Below are positions 7,229 through 15,329 of a stretch of 40,953 bases of DNA, piece by piece; within the stretch, counting starts at the first letter, position 1, and each line of letters opens with the position of its first letter. The notes under the pieces are model-generated. The model saw nothing but the letters and a program-made list of their open reading frames with translations. It made no database searches and had not been told where the DNA came from. This DNA comes from Phycisphaerae bacterium (GTDB taxonomy: Bacteria; Planctomycetota; Phycisphaerae; SM23-33), in contig PUND01000062.1 in NCBI GenBank assembly GCA_003551645.1, positions 1 to 40,953 of the forward strand. The letters run 5' to 3'. A program made the position numbers and the translations under genes.

Positions 7229-8344
7229 CTAGCGACGTTTCCTCTGCGCGAACACGTTTCCCGGTCGCTGTTCTATGGCGCCCTTGAGTACAAGCATTGT
7301 CATGGCTGAGGCGGCGCGGCCGCTTTCCAATCCGGTCTTTCTGACAAGCTCATCCAGGGCCATCGGCCCGTCGGCAAGCGCCGCGTGCAGAGCGATTTCG
7401 GTATCGTCCAGCCCGGCGGGCACCGGCTCGGCGGCGGGTTCTTCGGGCGTCATCTTCGCGCCGACCTCGCCGAGGTGCTCCAGTATGTCGTCCAGGTCCT
7501 GCACAAGCACCGCCCCGTCGCGGATAAGCTCGTTGACGCCGCGGCTCATGGGCGAGTCGGCCCTGCCGGGCACGGCGAAGACCGCCCGCCCCTCCTCGTC
7601 GGCCTCCTCGGCGGTAATCAAGGCCCCGCTCCTTTTGGCGGCCTCGACCACCAGCACGCCAAGCGACATGCCGGCGATTATCCGGTTCCGCGTGGGGAAG
7701 TTGCCGCTCAGCACGGCCGTTCGCATCGGAAGCTCCGAGATAAGCGCCCCGGAATCCGAGGCGACTATCCGCTCGAAAAGCTCGGCGTTTTCCGGCGGGT
7801 ACACCGTGCTCAGCCCGCAGCCCATCACCGCGACGGTCCGCCCCTCGGCCGACAAGGCCCCTCGATGCGCCGAGGCGTCGATACCCCTGGCGCCTCCCGA
7901 GACCACCGTGAAGCCGGCGCGGGCAAGCATGCGTCCGAACCGCTCTGCCTGCTCAAGCCCGTAGTGCGTGCACCGCCGCGAGCCGACCACGCCCAGAGCC
8001 AGGGCGTCGGCCCGCTCCAGCCGACCGCGTACGTACAACACCTGCGGCGGGGCGTGGATGTTTCTGAGGGCCTCCGGGTACTCATCATCTCCGAGCAGCA
8101 GTATCCGCACGCCACGTTGATCGGCCTCGGCAAGCTCGGCGTCAACGTCTCCTTCGGTGACGGCCGACATCGCCTCGACGGTCTTGTCGCCTATCCCGGC
8201 GACCTTCCGCCAGCCCACCGGACCGGCGGCGACCGCGCTTTCGGCATCGCCGAAACGGCGGATGATACGACGCAGGAGTATCGCGCCGATCCCCTCGGCC
8301 AGATGCAACCGAAGCGTAGCACGCAGAAGAGCTTCCCTTGACAT
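7229..8344 (-). CDS. dprA: DNA-processing protein A (DprA)
   Basis: DprA binds incoming single-stranded DNA and loads RecA during natural transformation. From ATG 8344 it is 371 residues. The N-terminus holds a helix-hairpin-helix-like region (residues about 5-60, including VAGIGDKTVEAM). The central Rossmann-type core has VVGSRRCTHYG, VVSGGARGIDASAHRGAL, VAVMGCGL, FPTRNRIIAGMS and VVEAAKRSGAL, all family hallmarks. A C-terminal winged-helix domain (about 300-371) follows. An in-frame start at 8392 is rejected because a consensus -10 lies just upstream of the ATG at 8344. DprA is also common in bacteria not known to be competent, so competence is not proven. Confidence 0.96.
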   Translation of the reverse strand: MSREALLRATLRLHLAEGIGAILLRRIIRRFGDAESAVAAGPVGWRKVAGIGDKTVEAMSAVTEGDVDAELAEADQRGVRILLLGDDEYPEALRNIHAPPQVLYVRGRLERADALALGVVGSRRCTHYGLEQAERFGRMLARAGFTVVSGGARGIDASAHRGALSAEGRTVAVMGCGLSTVYPPENAELFERIVASDSGALISELPMRTAVLSGNFPTRNRIIAGMSLGVLVVEAAKRSGALITAEEADEEGRAVFAVPGRADSPMSRGVNELIRDGAVLVQDLDDILEHLGEVGAKMTPEEPAAEPVPAGLDDTEIALHAALADGPMALDELVRKTGLESGRAASAMTMLVLKGAIEQRPGNVFAQRKRR

Positions 8345-8351
8345 GGCCGGG

Positions 8352-8380
8352 ATTATACGCGCCCCCGGCGGCCGCGTCAG
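8352..8380 (-). promoter_or_regulatory. Promoter of dprA giving a leaderless transcript
   Basis: On the minus strand CTGACG (8375-8380), a 17-bp spacer and a perfect TATAAT (8352-8357). Only seven bases separate the -10 from the ATG at 8342-8344, so transcription would begin at or one base before the start codon. There is no room for a Shine-Dalgarno. Confidence 0.65.
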
Positions 8381-8408
8381 CCCCCTGCTCAACCGGCGTG
8401 GAGACCAC

Positions 8409-8426
8409 CGCGCAACCTAAAGCCGC
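8409..8426. repeat. Dispersed 18-bp motif, copy 1
   Basis: CGCGCAACCTAAAGCCGC lies 65-82 bp upstream of dprA. A copy with one mismatch is at 38414-38431, upstream of tldD in the same orientation relative to its gene. The element could be a regulator site or a dispersed repeat. Confidence 0.55.
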
Positions 8427-8460
8427 TATGTCGGGCAAATATGTCCAACCTGTGGGGGAA

Positions 8461-8565
8461 ACACGAAATCCGAGACAGATCCGAAACACGCAGCACGAAG
8501 CCCCGCGGCGCCGGCCGCTGTTTTTCTTTCTCAACAACCATCCCGTGCATCCCCTGCATTCCTGC
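8461..8565. repeat. Intergenic repeat phrases around a terminator-like hairpin
   Basis: Positions 8461-8500 contain a degenerate ATCCGA/CACGA phrase. Then GCGGC-gccg-GCCGC (8505-8518) is followed on the plus strand by TGTTTTTCTTTC, which has the form of an intrinsic terminator. Next come three tandem nonamers CATCCCGTG-CATCCCCTG-CATTCCTGC (8539-8565). All genes on both sides are on the minus strand, so a plus-strand terminator has no evident client. The block probably belongs to an intergenic repeat. Confidence 0.55.
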
Positions 8566-8600
8566 TTCGCTTGCTTTGGCAGCGGCGGGTGAATCCCGAC

Positions 8601-9635
8601 CTACCTTGCCGACCAGACACCGGCGATTGCCTCGCCGCAGTCGGGGCATTTGCCGTCGGCGAGCGTTACCTCGCGGACGCTGAAGCCGGACCGGCCTATC
8701 ACCACGTTCTCACACTTCGGGCAGTACGTATTCTCATCCGCAAACCCTGTAACGTTGCCGCAGTAAACGTGCCTCAGCCCTGCGTCCTTGCCGAGTCGGA
8801 CCGCCAGGTTCAGCGTCTCCATCGGCGTCGTCGGCGTGGAGTCCCACTCGTAGGCCCCGTGGAAGCGGCTGACGTGCCAGGGAACATCCAAGCCCAGCTC
8901 ACCGGCGATGAAGCCGGCGATATCACCAAGCTCCTGCTCTGAGTCGTTCATTCCCGGCACCACCAGCGTGGTCACCTCCAGCCAGATACCGTGGCGGACG
9001 ATCTCGCGAAGGCATGTCAGCACCGGCTCGAGCGATGCCTTCATGATCTTCCGGTAGGTCTGGTCCCGAAAGGCCTTGAGATCGACGTTGATCCCGTCCA
9101 GGTAAGGCGAGATTGTCTCGACCGCCAGCGGCGTCAGGAAGCCATTGGACACGAACGTATTCATTATGCCCCGCTGGCGGGCCAGCTTGCCGGTGTCGCA
9201 GGCCAGTTCGAAAAAAACAGTCGGCTCGGTGTATGTATAGCTGATGGACGCGCACCGGTAGTTCTCGGCGGCGGTGACTATCTGTTCGGGCGTGACTGGC
9301 TCTCCTGCGGCGACCCGGCCGGTCCGGGGCGACTGCGAAATCTGCCAGTTCTGACAGAACGGACACTGGAAGTTGCATCCCGGGCAGGCGATGGAAAGCG
9401 CCCGCGTGCCCGGAAGAAAATGGAACAGCGGCTTCTTCTCGATGGGGTCAACGTTCAGCGCGACGACCGACTGGTAGTTCAGTGATTTCAGCCGGCCGTC
9501 TATATTCTGACGCACCCGGCAGACGCCGTACTTGCCGGCCGAGATGGTGCACCGATGCCCGCACAGGTTACACCGCACCTTTTCGCCGTCGAGCTTTTCC
9601 CACAACATCGCATCGCGCAAATCCGACATAGGCAT
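8601..9635 (-). CDS. amrS: Radical SAM enzyme of the AmmeMemoRadiSam system (AmrS)
   Basis: A 344-residue cytoplasmic radical SAM protein of the AmrS family, related to pyruvate formate-lyase activating enzymes. The cluster motif is C-N-F-Q-C-P-F-C (CX3CX2C) inside IACPGCNFQCPFCQNW. An N-terminal region with CNLCGHRC and CRVR and a C-terminal pair of CPKC and CPDCG motifs suggest extra metal sites. The family is defined by genomic association with AMMECR1 and Memo proteins; neither is in this window, and the modification carried out is unknown. The ribosome site GAGGGAG precedes the ATG. A TATAAT at 9659-9664 overlaps the stop codon of the upstream gene and may give an internal promoter. Confidence 0.93.
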   Translation of the reverse strand: MPMSDLRDAMLWEKLDGEKVRCNLCGHRCTISAGKYGVCRVRQNIDGRLKSLNYQSVVALNVDPIEKKPLFHFLPGTRALSIACPGCNFQCPFCQNWQISQSPRTGRVAAGEPVTPEQIVTAAENYRCASISYTYTEPTVFFELACDTGKLARQRGIMNTFVSNGFLTPLAVETISPYLDGINVDLKAFRDQTYRKIMKASLEPVLTCLREIVRHGIWLEVTTLVVPGMNDSEQELGDIAGFIAGELGLDVPWHVSRFHGAYEWDSTPTTPMETLNLAVRLGKDAGLRHVYCGNVTGFADENTYCPKCENVVIGRSGFSVREVTLADGKCPDCGEAIAGVWSAR

Positions 9636-9659
9636 ATGCTCCCTCTGGCTCGCGCGACA

Positions 9660-11372
9660 TTATATAGCCGGTTTCCGCAGCACCCAGCCGGCGAGCCAAA
9701 ATGCCACGGCCGCCACCGCCAGCACCGGCCAAAGCTCGCGGTCCTCCGGCGCGGTAACCGCATCCGGCAGCGGCGCCTCGGCGGCGACCTCCACCGGCTC
9801 ACGATCCGGCCTGCCGGTTACAAGGCCGGTCAAGCTCACAGCGTGCTGCAGCCCATCTTCGTCGGCGTAAATCCCCGGCAGCGGCAGGCCGGACGCGTGC
9901 CGACCGCCGGAGTACAACGGCTCCATGTCAAAGCCCGGTCCGGCTTCCAGGGGGGTCATCGACTCGTAATCGGCCGCGAAACCGGCATCATCGGCCAGGT
10001 ACTCCACCGCCCCGGCAAGAAACAGCACGAACGCCTCGCTGACGGTGAAGTTGGTGTTCTCGGCATCCAGCGAAAATGCCACATACACCCGCCCAGGTTG
10101 CGGCAGCGGGCCAGGCGCATCGCGAAGAATCACCGCCTCGCCGTCGATGGACACCAGCGGCAAGTAACGCTGCGCCGGGGCCGTCCACGGCTCCAGGCGG
10201 CGGACTACAACGCCCCGTAAATCCACGTGGCGCATGACAGGATCGTCTGCCCGGACGTTCGCCTCCTCCAGCCGGACGTGTTCTCCGGGTGTGCCTGGCT
10301 CAGTGCCCGGCGGCGGCGACGGCGGCGCCACTACCAGGGCCGGCACATCGTCCGGCGGCTCGACCGCGTTGGCTATCACCACATCGGCCTGGCCGGGGTC
10401 CGCGACCTCCTCCAGCCAGTCGGCGGCGGCCACGAAGCGTCTGACGGCCGGCTCATCCTGACCGACGACCGCCACGTTTGTGGTCGGCCGACGGCGGCGA
10501 GCGAGGTACGCCCGGGCGGCCGGGTGGTCCCCGTCGTTGAGTTGAACAGCCAGCGCCCCCGCCGGCGGAACCCCCAGCACCAGCCCGCGTCTGTCGCCGG
10601 CGGCGAGCCGCAGCTCTTCCCGCACGGCCGAATCCATGTCCCGCGGCTCGATACTCGTAACATTCAGCCCCACGGTACGCGGCGATTCCATGGGATTCCG
10701 CACGGCTATGAACAGCTCGGCACGGCCGTCGGCGACGACCTCCGCCGAGACCGACTCGATGATCGCCTCATCGGCCTCGGCGGGCAATTCCACAACCGTC
10801 CGCCGAGGGCCGGGCGGCCCGACATTCGCCCCAACCGGCGCGAATACGACAGAGTATTCACCGGGCGGCGAGGGTTCCGGCAGCGTCGGCTCATCGGCCC
10901 GGACCGGCAGCATCTCCAGACGCTCCAGACGCCGCCTGGCTTCCGAAGGGCTCATCCAGTCGCTCGCGCCGCCGGCGACCGCCGGCAGCAGCAGTTGCAC
11001 GCGGTCCGCCGGCGATAGCCGCTCCAGCAGTTCGGCCGTCCAACGATGCAGAGCGCCGCCCCCCTCCGCAAGATCGAGTTCCGCGGAATTTATGACGCCG
11101 ACGGCCAGGTATCGCCTCGGCGGCTCGGCGTGCATGACAGGACGGGCGGCCGCAAACACCGCGGCCGTCGCACCCAGAAGCAGCAGCAGCCAGGACAGGA
11201 CCACTCTGAGCGAGTACCGCCGCGCAGGCCGCGTCTTGCGTGTGGAGTCCGGCAGCCAGGGCGTCAAGCTAGGCACTATCAGCCGCCTCCTCGCCGGCCT
11301 AATCAGCGCCAGCACCGCGGCGGCCGCCACCACCAGCAATCCAAAAAGCGCCCAAGGAAAACCCAAGCTCAT
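9660..11372 (-). CDS. BatA-like membrane protein with degenerate vWA region
   Basis: A 570-residue membrane protein. Two N-terminal helices (residues about 5-24 and 57-78), separated by an Arg-rich loop, match the BatA/aerotolerance N-terminal domain. A C-terminal helix lies at about 545-563, leaving most of the protein (80-540) on one side of the membrane. The region after the second helix (YLAVGVINSAEL, then LERLSPADRVQLLLP) aligns in pattern with a von Willebrand A domain, but the metal-site DxSxS is absent. Later parts include VVIANAVE and AFVLFLAGAVEYL, as in GATase-like domains of planctomycete BatA relatives. Such genes usually sit with MoxR ATPase and DUF58 genes; here none is adjacent. 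The function is unknown. Confidence 0.75.
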   Translation of the reverse strand: MSLGFPWALFGLLVVAAAAVLALIRPARRRLIVPSLTPWLPDSTRKTRPARRYSLRVVLSWLLLLLGATAAVFAAARPVMHAEPPRRYLAVGVINSAELDLAEGGGALHRWTAELLERLSPADRVQLLLPAVAGGASDWMSPSEARRRLERLEMLPVRADEPTLPEPSPPGEYSVVFAPVGANVGPPGPRRTVVELPAEADEAIIESVSAEVVADGRAELFIAVRNPMESPRTVGLNVTSIEPRDMDSAVREELRLAAGDRRGLVLGVPPAGALAVQLNDGDHPAARAYLARRRRPTTNVAVVGQDEPAVRRFVAAADWLEEVADPGQADVVIANAVEPPDDVPALVVAPPSPPPGTEPGTPGEHVRLEEANVRADDPVMRHVDLRGVVVRRLEPWTAPAQRYLPLVSIDGEAVILRDAPGPLPQPGRVYVAFSLDAENTNFTVSEAFVLFLAGAVEYLADDAGFAADYESMTPLEAGPGFDMEPLYSGGRHASGLPLPGIYADEDGLQHAVSLTGLVTGRPDREPVEVAAEAPLPDAVTAPEDRELWPVLAVAAVAFWLAGWVLRKPAI

Positions 11373-11530
11373 AATGCGATTTTACGGACCTTTAAGCTTT
11401 TAAGATAGAGGCGAAGCAAGACGACTTGCCGGCTTCTCGAATATTTTGATCAGTCCCCCACATCCCCGCTTCGATGCCGGGATCCAAAGCGGCGCCAGAG
11501 GGGTCTCTCCGCATCGCCTGATCTACGGAT

Positions 11531-12415
11531 TCAGAACCGGCCGACGTCGCGTTTAGGCACAAGCCTTCGCGGCAGCAGGTAGTCCCGGCCCCTGTACCGC
11601 GTAACCTCGCCGGACATGTGGAACACTGTATCTTCGCCGCGATTAATACCGCGCTGAAGCAGCCGACACGGCAGGATTCGCAACGGCCTGTCGCGCGTAG
11701 CGTCGTCGGCCTCAAACCGCGCCACGTACCACGGCGTATCCTCTTCGGGGATTACGCGTATAAGCCGGTCCACCACGAAGCGGGTCTCCGGCTCCACATA
11801 CCCCTCGACAGGCATTACCGGCCTGCCCGGCTGTTCCCGCATAAGCTTGCCGATTATATCGTCCGGCGAGGAATCTCGATCGAGCGGCTCGTCCGGTTCC
11901 TCCGCCTCCGGCTCATCCGGCTCCGAGCGCGGCTTATACAGGGTCGCCCTTCGCGGCAACAGGTATGCGTGGTCCTGGAAGACCGTGATTTCTCCAGATA
12001 CCCTGAACTTCGCTTGGGGATTATCGGCCTGGAGGTTCCGCATCTGTTCCAGCAGCTCGCTGGGAAGCGCCCGAAGCTCGCCGAGTTCAGCCCGCCCGGC
12101 CTCCGGCTGAACCTCAAGCACCGCCCATCCCTCGTCGTCGGTGGCGAGCCGGCAGAGGCGGTCGATTACCATAGCCCCCTCGGCCGGCAGGTCCGGCTCC
12201 GGCTCGGTTGGGATTTCGACACCTTCGGGATAGAGCACCGGCACTTCGGGCCTGTCCAGCAGCATCGGCTCAAGGTCGGGCACTTCCTCGGCCGCCGCCG
12301 GTTCACCCGGCTCCTCCGCCACGGGGGGCTGGACCGCGGGCGAATCGGCCGCGCAGCCGACGCTTGCCGCCCCAGTAACCAGCACAATCAGCATGTTGAA
12401 GTACGACGATCGCAT
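11531..12415 (-). CDS. Lipoprotein with a duplicated domain, function unknown
   Basis: A predicted lipoprotein of 294 residues. The signal sequence ends in SVGC, with Cys21 as the lipidated residue. A Pro/Glu-rich linker (about 22-78) follows. Two copies of a domain of about 80 residues are visible: residues about 79-161 (MVIDRLCRL to VSGEITVFQDHAYLLPRR) and about 211-289 (FVVDRLIRV to MSGEVTRYRGRDYLLPRR), joined by an acidic linker. The shared C-terminal strand pattern SGE(I/V)T-Y-YLLPRR could be a small beta barrel, perhaps OB-like; that is inference. GGGAGC precedes the ATG. It lies between a LOG-like gene and a BatA-like gene on the same strand. I do not recognise a named family. Confidence 0.8.
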   Translation of the reverse strand: MRSSYFNMLIVLVTGAASVGCAADSPAVQPPVAEEPGEPAAAEEVPDLEPMLLDRPEVPVLYPEGVEIPTEPEPDLPAEGAMVIDRLCRLATDDEGWAVLEVQPEAGRAELGELRALPSELLEQMRNLQADNPQAKFRVSGEITVFQDHAYLLPRRATLYKPRSEPDEPEAEEPDEPLDRDSSPDDIIGKLMREQPGRPVMPVEGYVEPETRFVVDRLIRVIPEEDTPWYVARFEADDATRDRPLRILPCRLLQRGINRGEDTVFHMSGEVTRYRGRDYLLPRRLVPKRDVGRF

Positions 12416-12466
12416 TGATAGCTCCCGGCATCGGCCCGTCTATGCCGATTGTACGCCGACGTCCGG

Positions 12467-13015
12467 CTATCGCAAGCCCGCCTCGACCTTCGGAAAGTAT
12501 TCTACCAATTCTTCCGGGGCCTCGACGACAGCGACGAAGTCCTCGCAGCCCGGCCGTGCCCCGGTCATAAGCTCTATTACAGGCCGCCAGAAGCCGCCGA
12601 CACACACTATGGGCCGGCGAGTCAGCAGCCGCTTGGCCGACATCTCCCAGACCGTGGCAAGCTCCACCAGCGTGCCCGTAGCGCCGGGCAGTACAACGTA
12701 TCCGCCACCGCCCAGTTCTATCAACCGTTGCAGACGCTCAAGCAGGTCCGAGGTCCGTACCGTGCGGTCTATGTAGCTGTTGGCTCGCGACGACCACACC
12801 GAACAGACCACGCCGATGGTGCTTCCGCCGGCTTCCTTGGCGCCGCGGGCCGACGCGACCATCGTGCCGCCGTATCCGCCGTTGGCGATCGCATAGCCCA
12901 GCTCCGCAAGCCGCCGACCGGTCCGACGGGCGAGATCGTACTCCTCGTCGCCCTCGGTCGGGGAGTTGGAGCCGAAAACGCTGACGGTAACGGCTTCAGC
13001 CGGTCCGCAACTCAT
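12467..13015 (-). CDS. LOG-like / TIGR00725-type Rossmann-fold nucleotide-binding protein
   Basis: About 182 residues from ATG 13015. An in-frame start at 13171 would lie wholly inside the aconitase gene, so it is rejected. The Rossmann fold is shown by VSVFGSNSP, ANGGYGGTMVASARGAKEAGG and VVLPGATGTLVELATVWEM. In cytokinin-activating LOG enzymes the last motif is PGGxGTxxE; here Gly is Ala (PGATGT), while Thr and Glu remain. The protein is closer to the 'possible lysine decarboxylase'/TIGR00725 group, which bind nucleotides with unclear activity. The Shine-Dalgarno TAGGAG overlaps the aconitase stop codon, and the gap is 10 bp, so the two genes are translated from one mRNA. Confidence 0.82.
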   Translation of the reverse strand: MSCGPAEAVTVSVFGSNSPTEGDEEYDLARRTGRRLAELGYAIANGGYGGTMVASARGAKEAGGSTIGVVCSVWSSRANSYIDRTVRTSDLLERLQRLIELGGGGYVVLPGATGTLVELATVWEMSAKRLLTRRPIVCVGGFWRPVIELMTGARPGCEDFVAVVEAPEELVEYFPKVEAGLR

Positions 13016-13025
13016 CGGCGTGCTC

Positions 13026-15116
13026 CTACTTCCCGCCAGCCCGGGTGTGCCGCAGCAGCCCGCCGGCGGCCAGTACGCTTCGCTGGCGGGGCGCGAGCTT
13101 GACGTCACATTCAAACTCGAACCCCTGCGTGCGGTCGGCCACTGTAACTGTCTCGGCCGAGGCGATGGCATCCCTCAGGTTCTCGATGACAAGCTCATCA
13201 TCCGGCCGCACACGGTCGGCGTCGGCCGCCGAGCGGAACGTCAGCGGCAGGATGCCGAAGTTCACCAGGTTCGCCTGGTGGATTCGTTCAATACTCCTGG
13301 CGATGACCGCGCGTATGCCCAGGTACATCGGACACAGCGCGGCGTGCTCGCGCGAGCTGCCCTGCCCGTAGCTGTCGCCGGCGACGATGACCCCCTCGAA
13401 GCCGTCGTTTCCGGCCGCCACGGCCCGTTCGGCAAAAGTCGGGTTGTCCGGCTCGTTCAGCGGCGCGAAGACGTATCGGGCATATTCCGGCACGTTCGAG
13501 CGGAGCTTCAGCAGCGTCCCGGCCGGCATAATGTGGTCGGTGGTTATGTCGTCGCCGACCTTTATGATTACCTTTCCGGTAAGCTGCTCACCGGGCGGGT
13601 CTCCCAGCGGGGGCTTAACGATGGTCGAGCCGCGGACTATCTTCACATCCCCGGCCTCTTGCTCCTCGGCCGGCAGTTCTATCATCCCGTCATCGACCAG
13701 AAACCGCCCCGGCGCGGGTACATCCGTATACTCAATGTCGAGCTTGGCGGTCAGGTCCCGCGGGTCGGTTATCTCGCCGGTCAGGGCGGCCGCGACCGCC
13801 GTCTGCGGCGAGACAAGATAAACCGCGTCGTCGGTGGTTCCGCTGCGGCCGGGGAAGTTGCGGTTGAACGTCCGCAAGCTCGCCACCCCCTCCGCCGGGG
13901 ACAGCCCCTGCCCGATGCAAGGCCCGCAGGCGCTTTCGAGCACGCGGGCGCCGGCCCGGACCAGTTCGGAAAGTGCGCGTTCACGGCCGAGCATCGTCAA
14001 CACCTGCCTGCTGCCGGGCGCGATTGCAAGCTCAACGTCAGGGTGGACTGTCTGCTCGGTAAGCACGGCCGCCACCGTCATCAGGTCCTGGTAGCTGGAG
14101 TTGGTGCACGAACCGATGAGTACCTGGCGGACTTCTTCGCCGGCGACGTCGGCGACGCGGACCACGTTGCCGGGGCTTGACGGCGCCGCGGCCAGCGGCT
14201 CAAGCTCGGACATATTGATAACGACGTGCCCGAAGCTCACCTCCACCATGCCCTCGGCGTCCGGCTCGCCCACCGATACGCCTGTACAGTAACGGCGGAT
14301 GTTCTCGATGGTGGCGGCGTCCTTTTCGGCGTGGAGCCGCTTGGTTACGGGGCCGTAGTCGGCGTCGGCGTCGGCCGCCAGCGGCTCGAACTGCTCCGAC
14401 CTTCCCTGGGCGGCGAGGAACTGCTGGGTGACCTCGTCGGCCGGGAAGATACTGGTGGTGACGCCAAGCTCGGCGCCCATATTGGTGCAGGTCGCCCGCG
14501 CCGGGACCGGCAGGGATTTGACGCCTTCTCCGAAGTATTCCGCCACCGTGCCCACGTTTCCGCGAGTGGTCAGTATGCTCAGCAGCCGGAGGATGATGTC
14601 CTTGGCCGAGACCCAGTCGCGCAGCTCGCCGCGAAGCTCGACGCCTATAACTTGCGGGCAGGTCGTGTAGAACGCTCCGCCGCCCATCGCCACGGCCACG
14701 TCCAGCCCGCCGGCGCCGATGGCGATCATGCCCATGCCGCCGGCTGTCGGTGTGTGGCTATCGGAGCCGAGCAGCGTCCGTCCCGGGCGGGCGAACCGCT
14801 CCAGGTGCACTTGGTGACAGATGCCGTTGCCCGGCCGGGAAAAATGCGCCCCCACCTTGCGGGCGACGGATTGCAGATACAGGTGGTCGTTGTGGTTTTC
14901 CGGGCCGAACTGTGCGGTGTTGTGGTCCACGTAGCTGACCGACAGCTCGGTGCGGACCCTCTCTATGCCCATCGCCTCGAACAGCAGGAACGCGGTCGTG
15001 CCTGTGGCGTCCTGGGTGAGCGTCTGGTCGATGTTTATCGCGATTTCCTCGCCCGGCCGCATGTTGCCGGAGGCGATGTGCGCTTCGATTATCTTTTCCG
15101 TCAGAGTCTGTGCCAT
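13026..15116 (-). CDS. Aconitate hydratase (TIGR01342-type)
   Basis: A [4Fe-4S] enzyme converting citrate to isocitrate via aconitate in the TCA cycle. It is 696 residues, somewhat longer than typical for the putative-aconitase TIGR01342 group, which it resembles from the start (LTEKIIEAHIASG, NIDQTLTQDATGT). Cluster ligands are the Cys of GSCTNSS and the two of CGPCIG. Other signatures are ELSVSYVDHNT, RPGNGICHQVHLERF, LLGSDSHTPTAGGMGM and, in the C-terminal swivel domain, YGQGSSREHAAL with the catalytic Ser-Arg. It has a clear Shine-Dalgarno (AAAGGAG) and its own promoter. It could also act on homoaconitate, but the motifs fit aconitase. Co-transcribed with the LOG-like gene. Confidence 0.95.
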   Translation of the reverse strand: MAQTLTEKIIEAHIASGNMRPGEEIAINIDQTLTQDATGTTAFLLFEAMGIERVRTELSVSYVDHNTAQFGPENHNDHLYLQSVARKVGAHFSRPGNGICHQVHLERFARPGRTLLGSDSHTPTAGGMGMIAIGAGGLDVAVAMGGGAFYTTCPQVIGVELRGELRDWVSAKDIILRLLSILTTRGNVGTVAEYFGEGVKSLPVPARATCTNMGAELGVTTSIFPADEVTQQFLAAQGRSEQFEPLAADADADYGPVTKRLHAEKDAATIENIRRYCTGVSVGEPDAEGMVEVSFGHVVINMSELEPLAAAPSSPGNVVRVADVAGEEVRQVLIGSCTNSSYQDLMTVAAVLTEQTVHPDVELAIAPGSRQVLTMLGRERALSELVRAGARVLESACGPCIGQGLSPAEGVASLRTFNRNFPGRSGTTDDAVYLVSPQTAVAAALTGEITDPRDLTAKLDIEYTDVPAPGRFLVDDGMIELPAEEQEAGDVKIVRGSTIVKPPLGDPPGEQLTGKVIIKVGDDITTDHIMPAGTLLKLRSNVPEYARYVFAPLNEPDNPTFAERAVAAGNDGFEGVIVAGDSYGQGSSREHAALCPMYLGIRAVIARSIERIHQANLVNFGILPLTFRSAADADRVRPDDELVIENLRDAIASAETVTVADRTQGFEFECDVKLAPRQRSVLAAGGLLRHTRAGGK

Positions 15117-15151
15117 CTGTGCTCCTTTACCGCGGTTGTGCGTGTAAAATC

Positions 15152-15180
15152 AGCATACCAGAGCCGCCCACGGTCGGCAA
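15152..15180 (-). promoter_or_regulatory. Promoter of the aconitase gene
   Basis: Minus strand TTGCCG (15175-15180), a 17-bp spacer and TATGCT (15152-15157). The predicted 5' leader is about 30 bases and contains the AAAGGAG ribosome site. It lies in the divergent gap between aconitase and argB. Confidence 0.6.
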
Positions 15181-15272
15181 ACGCCTCTCCGGAAGCACGT
15201 GAGTGTGTGCGCTACCGCTTTTGCCGGCGGCACAACCTCTGGCACACGCTGCCGCAACGCGCTTTCCTGGCC

Positions 15273-15301
15273 TTGACCGCGGAGCGGTAGCGGTGGTAGA
15301 A
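15273..15301 (+). promoter_or_regulatory. Possible promoter of argB-argF
   Basis: TTGACC (15273-15278), a 17-bp spacer and GTAGAA (15296-15301) precede argB. The -10 is weak. A CGGAG ribosome site follows before the ATG at 15330. I see no recognisable ARG-box palindrome. Confidence 0.4.
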
Positions 15302-15329
15302 GGATGGTTTCTTTTCGTCGGAGTCAGCC

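Noticed and set aside
13016-13171. Extended N-terminus of the LOG-like protein
   Set aside because: It is fully inside the aconitase gene; a good ribosome site serves ATG 13015.
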